A model generated the notes under the pieces. The model did no database searches, was not told the origin of the DNA, and saw only the letters and a list, made by a program, of their open reading frames with translations. From Sulfurospirillaceae bacterium (lineage in GTDB: Bacteria; Campylobacterota; Campylobacteria; Campylobacterales; Sulfurospirillaceae), in NCBI GenBank assembly GCA_028705785.1, contig JAQWCT010000111.1, positions 1 to 8,395 of the forward strand: DNA of 8,395 bases. Reading direction: 5' to 3'. Shown here in pieces: positions 6,019-8,395 of this stretch. The translations under genes were made by a program, and so were the position numbers. Position 1 is the stretch's first letter; the number at the start of each line of letters is the position of its first letter.

Positions 6019-7010
6019 TTTATCATAGGCTTTACATCATGTCCTAATGTATTGTAATAATCTATGTCGTTAAGATAGTGTAAATCCACCCACAGGCCAT
6101 CTTCTAGGTTACTATATTGTGAGCTTAAAAGTGAGCTTCGATCATACATGAGTTTAAAACCATAGTGGCTGTCATTTCGTAAACTTTTCTCTTGCGCATA
6201 ATCTGAATGTTCACTGAAAAAACCAGTACTAACCTCACCTTTAGAATACATAGAATCAACAAATCTAAAAGTTGAATGGATACCCTCACCTCTCCCCGTT
6301 CGCATCTGTGGGTCAAGTTCTAAATCCCAATCTTTTTCAGGGGCAAAGTAAATAGGCTGTTTGTAATACAATCCCTCAGAACTTCCAAATCCAATCTCTG
6401 GCTTTAGTAAGCCTGTTCTTCTTGTTTGATCTGTAGAAAAAGAAAAATAAGGGAGATAAAAGAGGGGGATATCATCTGCATAAAAAACTGGATTATAAAG
6501 ATGTAACCATTTATTTTCTTTATCAAACTCTCCCGAACTAAAAGCTATCTTCCAATCAGGGTCTTGTGCATTACAACTAGAAACAATCGATTTTCGAGTA
6601 ATGTAGGTTTGTGGGTCAATAATGGCATTTTCACACTTTAGCCAAACATTAGAAGTTTCATCAAAGAAAAAAAGTGGAGATGATTCACCCTTATCTGTTT
6701 TGAGGTTTAACTTGGTATGCCCACTTCGTGAGGCATAGTCAAGACCTTCTAATATCGTAATATTACCAATGAGTTCTACATCACTGGTTTCATAATCATA
6801 ATAAGCTTCATCTGCTGTAATAAGATATTTTGGACTATATAAGACCACATTCCCAACGGCATGAACCAAGTTCCCCTCTTTGGTAACACTTTGTGCTAAG
6901 ACCTCAACATCTTGTGCCTTCTCGTTAGCGACAAGACTTCCAAGAAGAAGAAAAATTAAGAAAACAACTCTACCGAGCGTTGACGACCAATGTGTTGGCA
7001 TCTTTATCAT
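5838..7010 (-). CDS. lptD: LptD N-terminal part (signal peptide, OstA/LptA-like domain, first barrel strands)
   Basis: This frame encodes 390 residues, of which the first 331 or so are LptD; the remaining 59 (from WQLHALIIM) are out of frame and not LptD-like. A signal peptide covers about residues 4-28 (VVFLIFLLLGSLVA then NEK). The periplasmic OstA/LptA-like domain follows at about 33-140 (EVLAQSVT, HAVGNVVL, ADEAYYDYET). Two cysteines, C126 and C146, are placed like the disulfide-forming cysteines of the family; C146 is in SSCNAQDPDWKI. The barrel entry shows the classic IPLFYLPYFSF at 181-191, RRTGLLKPEIGFG at 197-209, and TGRGEG at 238-243. Translation as written would give a truncated protein unable to form the barrel. 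Confidence 0.8.
   Translation of the reverse strand: MIKMPTHWSSTLGRVVFLIFLLLGSLVANEKAQDVEVLAQSVTKEGNLVHAVGNVVLYSPKYLITADEAYYDYETSDVELIGNITILEGLDYASRSGHTKLNLKTDKGESSPLFFFDETSNVWLKCENAIIDPQTYITRKSIVSSCNAQDPDWKIAFSSGEFDKENKWLHLYNPVFYADDIPLFYLPYFSFSTDQTRRTGLLKPEIGFGSSEGLYYKQPIYFAPEKDWDLELDPQMRTGRGEGIHSTFRFVDSMYSKGEVSTGFFSEHSDYAQEKSLRNDSHYGFKLMYDRSSLLSSQYSNLEDGLWVDLHYLNDIDYYNTLGHDVKPMINWQLHALIIMLREIWTILDCTQSITLILLKSRMQILCKSFQLYIITDFLIVYCLIIFSTL
6019..6021 (-). other. lptD: Frameshift point in lptD
   Basis: The minus strand reads ATG ATA AAT TGG in the upstream frame and AAA TTG GCA ACT in the downstream frame. One missing A in the AAA run accounts for the switch. The run is too short to look like a phase-variable tract, and no XXXYYYZ slippery heptamer is present in the right register. 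Confidence 0.7.
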
Positions 7011-7425
7011 GCCATGTCTCTCTTTTGGGGTTTAATACGGCCCATAAAAATCCTAAATAAAACAGTGATTCACTGATAATCCTAAATGAAGCTATACTTA
7101 AAGATAAGAAAAATGTCGGATTTTCCAAATCTACTGTAGAAATAACCCTTATTTTTAAAAATATTCGTCCAATGGTTGCGCCATACATCCATACAAAAAA
7201 AGTTTGATAGGTAATTTTGAGTAACACAATATACATAAAAAGGTCATTGACAATATTAATCGTCTCTTCAGTACTAATATTCTCAGGCAATTGATCTAAG
7301 TAAATCAAAGCAAATAACACAGAAACCAGTATTTCATCCACAAAATAAGCTAATGCTCTTTTTTGCAAAGGAGCAAGTGTAATATTTTCAGTCTCAAACT
7401 TGTCGATTAACTCTTCGTTAGTCAT
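6970..7425 (-). CDS. RDD-family membrane protein, 151 residues
   Basis: RDD proteins are small integral membrane proteins, mostly of unknown function; some members have been linked to ion transport. The family pattern is visible: KRALAYFVDE at 22-31 with R23 and D30, a first helix at about 28-45, a second at about 61-80, then the conserved GATIGRIFLKIRV at 82-94, a hydrophobic third segment at about 105-131, and the closing HDKDANTLVV at 139-148 (family form HDxxAgT.VV). The ATG at 7423-7425 overlaps the purD stop by 8 bases (ATGACTAA), suggesting translational coupling; the ribosome binding site is weak. The 3' end overlaps the lptD start by 41 bases. A role in envelope work because of the lptD overlap is guesswork. 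Confidence 0.88.
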   Translation of the reverse strand: MTNEELIDKFETENITLAPLQKRALAYFVDEILVSVLFALIYLDQLPENISTEETINIVNDLFMYIVLLKITYQTFFVWMYGATIGRIFLKIRVISTVDLENPTFFLSLSIASFRIISESLFYLGFLWAVLNPKRETWHDKDANTLVVNAR

Positions 7426-8395
7426 GTGCTAATGCCTGATAAGCGATATCTTGTCTAAAGTGTTTCCCTGCAAAATGTACTTGTCCACAAAGCATATATG
7501 CTCTATCTCTTGCCTCTTTAATGCTCTCGCCCACACCAACACAAAGTAAAACGCGTCCACCTGTTGCATAAAGTTTATCATCTTCAAGCGTAACCCCTGC
7601 ATAGGAAATATGCGTATGTTCTAAGCCTTCAAGAGCATTTTTATCGACGATAATTTCAGAGGGTTTAGAATTGCCATAAGGATAATTTTCACTTGCCATG
7701 ACCACAGCAACGGCATATTGGTTATAAAATTCTATTGTTTGATTTTTAAGATTACATGTAGAGGCATTATACAAAAGTTCACACAAAGGTGTTTTCAAAA
7801 GTGGCATCAAAATCTCACACTCAGGATCGCCAAAACGGACATTGTATTCAAGCACTATTGGCTCATTTTTGACTATCATCAAGCCGATAAAAAGCACACC
7901 CTCAAATGGGGCATTTTCCTTTTTCATTCCCTCAAGTGTAGGGCGAATGACGCGTTCTTCCACTTTAAAATAAAGCGTATCATCAATCAGTGGGGTTGGT
8001 GCATAAGCTCCCATACCTCCCGTATTAGGACCTTCATCATTATCAAGAAGTCTTTTATGGTCTTGGGCTGCTGGTAAAACTTTGTAGTCTTGTCCATCAC
8101 AAATCACAAAGAGTGAAAGTTCATAACCATCTAAAAATTCTTCAACGACAACGCTAGTACCCGCATCGCCAAAGCTTTTGCCACTGAGCATATCTTGAAC
8201 TGCACTTCTAGCTTCTTCTTTGCTTTGCGCGATAATCACACCCTTACCTGCACACAGTCCATCTGCTTTGACCACGATAGGAAGACCTAGTGTGTCGATA
8301 AAATCACTTGCTTTTTGGTATTCGTTGGTTTCGATATATCTCGCAGTTGGAATGTTATAACGGGAGAGAAAGTTTTTCATAAAAACTTTTGAGCC
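7418..8395 (-). CDS. purD: Phosphoribosylamine-glycine ligase (GAR synthetase), 5' end outside window
   Basis: PurD joins glycine to 5-phosphoribosylamine using ATP, the second step of de novo purine synthesis in the cytoplasm. The frame is open to the right edge: the last bases encode GSKVF before MKNFLSRYNIPTA, matching the EGSKxFxKxFLxRxxIPTA stretch near residue 105-120 of PurD. So about 100 N-terminal residues are missing and the Met at 8378-8380 is internal, not the start. The ATP-grasp region is clear: VVKADGLCAGKGV, VVEEFLDGYELSLF, the signature GPNTGGMGAYAPTP, and EYNVRFGDPECE with metal-binding Glu and Asn. The C-terminal domain ends GKHFRQDIAYQALAHD, as in complete enzymes. It is the first visible gene of the run; its promoter lies outside. 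Confidence 0.97.
   Translation of the reverse strand, partial: GSKVFMKNFLSRYNIPTARYIETNEYQKASDFIDTLGLPIVVKADGLCAGKGVIIAQSKEEARSAVQDMLSGKSFGDAGTSVVVEEFLDGYELSLFVICDGQDYKVLPAAQDHKRLLDNDEGPNTGGMGAYAPTPLIDDTLYFKVEERVIRPTLEGMKKENAPFEGVLFIGLMIVKNEPIVLEYNVRFGDPECEILMPLLKTPLCELLYNASTCNLKNQTIEFYNQYAVAVVMASENYPYGNSKPSEIIVDKNALEGLEHTHISYAGVTLEDDKLYATGGRVLLCVGVGESIKEARDRAYMLCGQVHFAGKHFRQDIAYQALAHD

Larger units (their letters stand above)
4900..7010 (-). pseudogene. lptD: LPS-assembly outer membrane protein LptD, reading frame broken by one frameshift
   Basis: LptD is the outer-membrane beta-barrel that, with LptE, inserts lipopolysaccharide into the outer leaflet after it crosses the periplasm on the Lpt bridge. 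The N-terminal half lies in the frame from 7010 and the C-terminal half in the frame ending at 4900; they meet at about 6019-6021. The span is 2111 bases, one short of 704 codons. Adding one A to the AAA at that place gives a continuous reading ...KPMIKLATSRVNYY... and a protein of about 703 residues, normal for the family. Because LptD is generally essential and both halves are otherwise intact, a sequencing or assembly error is the likeliest cause, with a recent real mutation second. The start overlaps the RDD gene by 41 bases; ATG at 7008-7010 or 7001 (GAGAG lies upstream of both) are the alternatives. The stop is 4 bases before the J-domain gene. Confidence 0.85.

Noticed and set aside
6015..6030. 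Programmed -1 frameshifting in lptD
   Set aside because: No slippery heptamer in the correct register and no obvious downstream stem or stimulatory upstream Shine-Dalgarno-like element; a simple one-base indel is a better explanation.
6125..6316. Minus-strand 63-codon ORF within lptD
   Set aside because: It is an alternate-frame reading of the well-conserved LptD barrel segment; the same applies to the frame at 5499-5699.
7718..8077. Plus-strand ORF of 119 codons opposite purD
   Set aside because: It is antisense to the conserved ATP-grasp region of PurD, with no ribosome binding site or family resemblance.
1..8395. CRISPR array, insertion sequence, integrated element or defence system
   Set aside because: No spaced direct repeats, transposase or integrase motifs, or attachment-site duplication were seen; the tRNA gene has no integrase or visible repeated 3' end beside it.

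Overview
The window looks like chromosomal core sequence from a Campylobacterota (epsilonproteobacterial) genome. A Sulfurospirillum-like or related free-living member is my best guess. This rests on three things: AT-rich DNA, the protein style (for example an AtpE with a signal-peptide-like N-terminus, as in Helicobacter and Campylobacter), and a promoter with a clear TATAAT box but no recognisable -35 box. The genus is inference. Every gene I can support lies on the minus strand, so transcription runs from the right edge to the left edge.

Right to middle (8395 to 2336) is a tightly packed, probably cotranscribed run. It starts with the 3' three-quarters of purD (purine synthesis), then an RDD-family membrane protein (8-base overlap with purD), lptD (outer-membrane LPS translocon, 41-base overlap with the RDD gene), a small stand-alone J-domain protein (4-base gap), and pnp (polynucleotide phosphorylase, 40-base gap, GTG start with a strong ribosome binding site). 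The lptD gene is split in two by an apparent one-base deletion near 6019-6021. Restoring one base gives a normal-looking protein of about 703 residues.

Middle (2335 to 1801): atpE, the c subunit of F-type ATP synthase, stands alone, away from any other atp gene. It appears to have its own promoter inside a striking 11-base perfect inverted repeat, and a hairpin terminator follows it. A tRNA-Leu(GAG) gene with an encoded CCA end lies just downstream.

Left (1800 to 1): a 100-base AT-rich spacer with a likely promoter leads to an 86-residue protein I cannot name. Fifteen bases later comes a membrane sensor protein running off the left edge. It has a signal peptide, a periplasmic ABC substrate-binding-like domain, one transmembrane helix and a PAS domain; the output domain is outside the window.

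Together these are housekeeping functions (purines, LPS export, RNA turnover, ATP synthesis, translation) followed by a signalling gene. I found no mobile element, CRISPR array, defence island or clearly new multi-gene system. The most useful points are the lptD frameshift, the symmetric element in front of atpE, and the uncharacterised protein/sensor pair.
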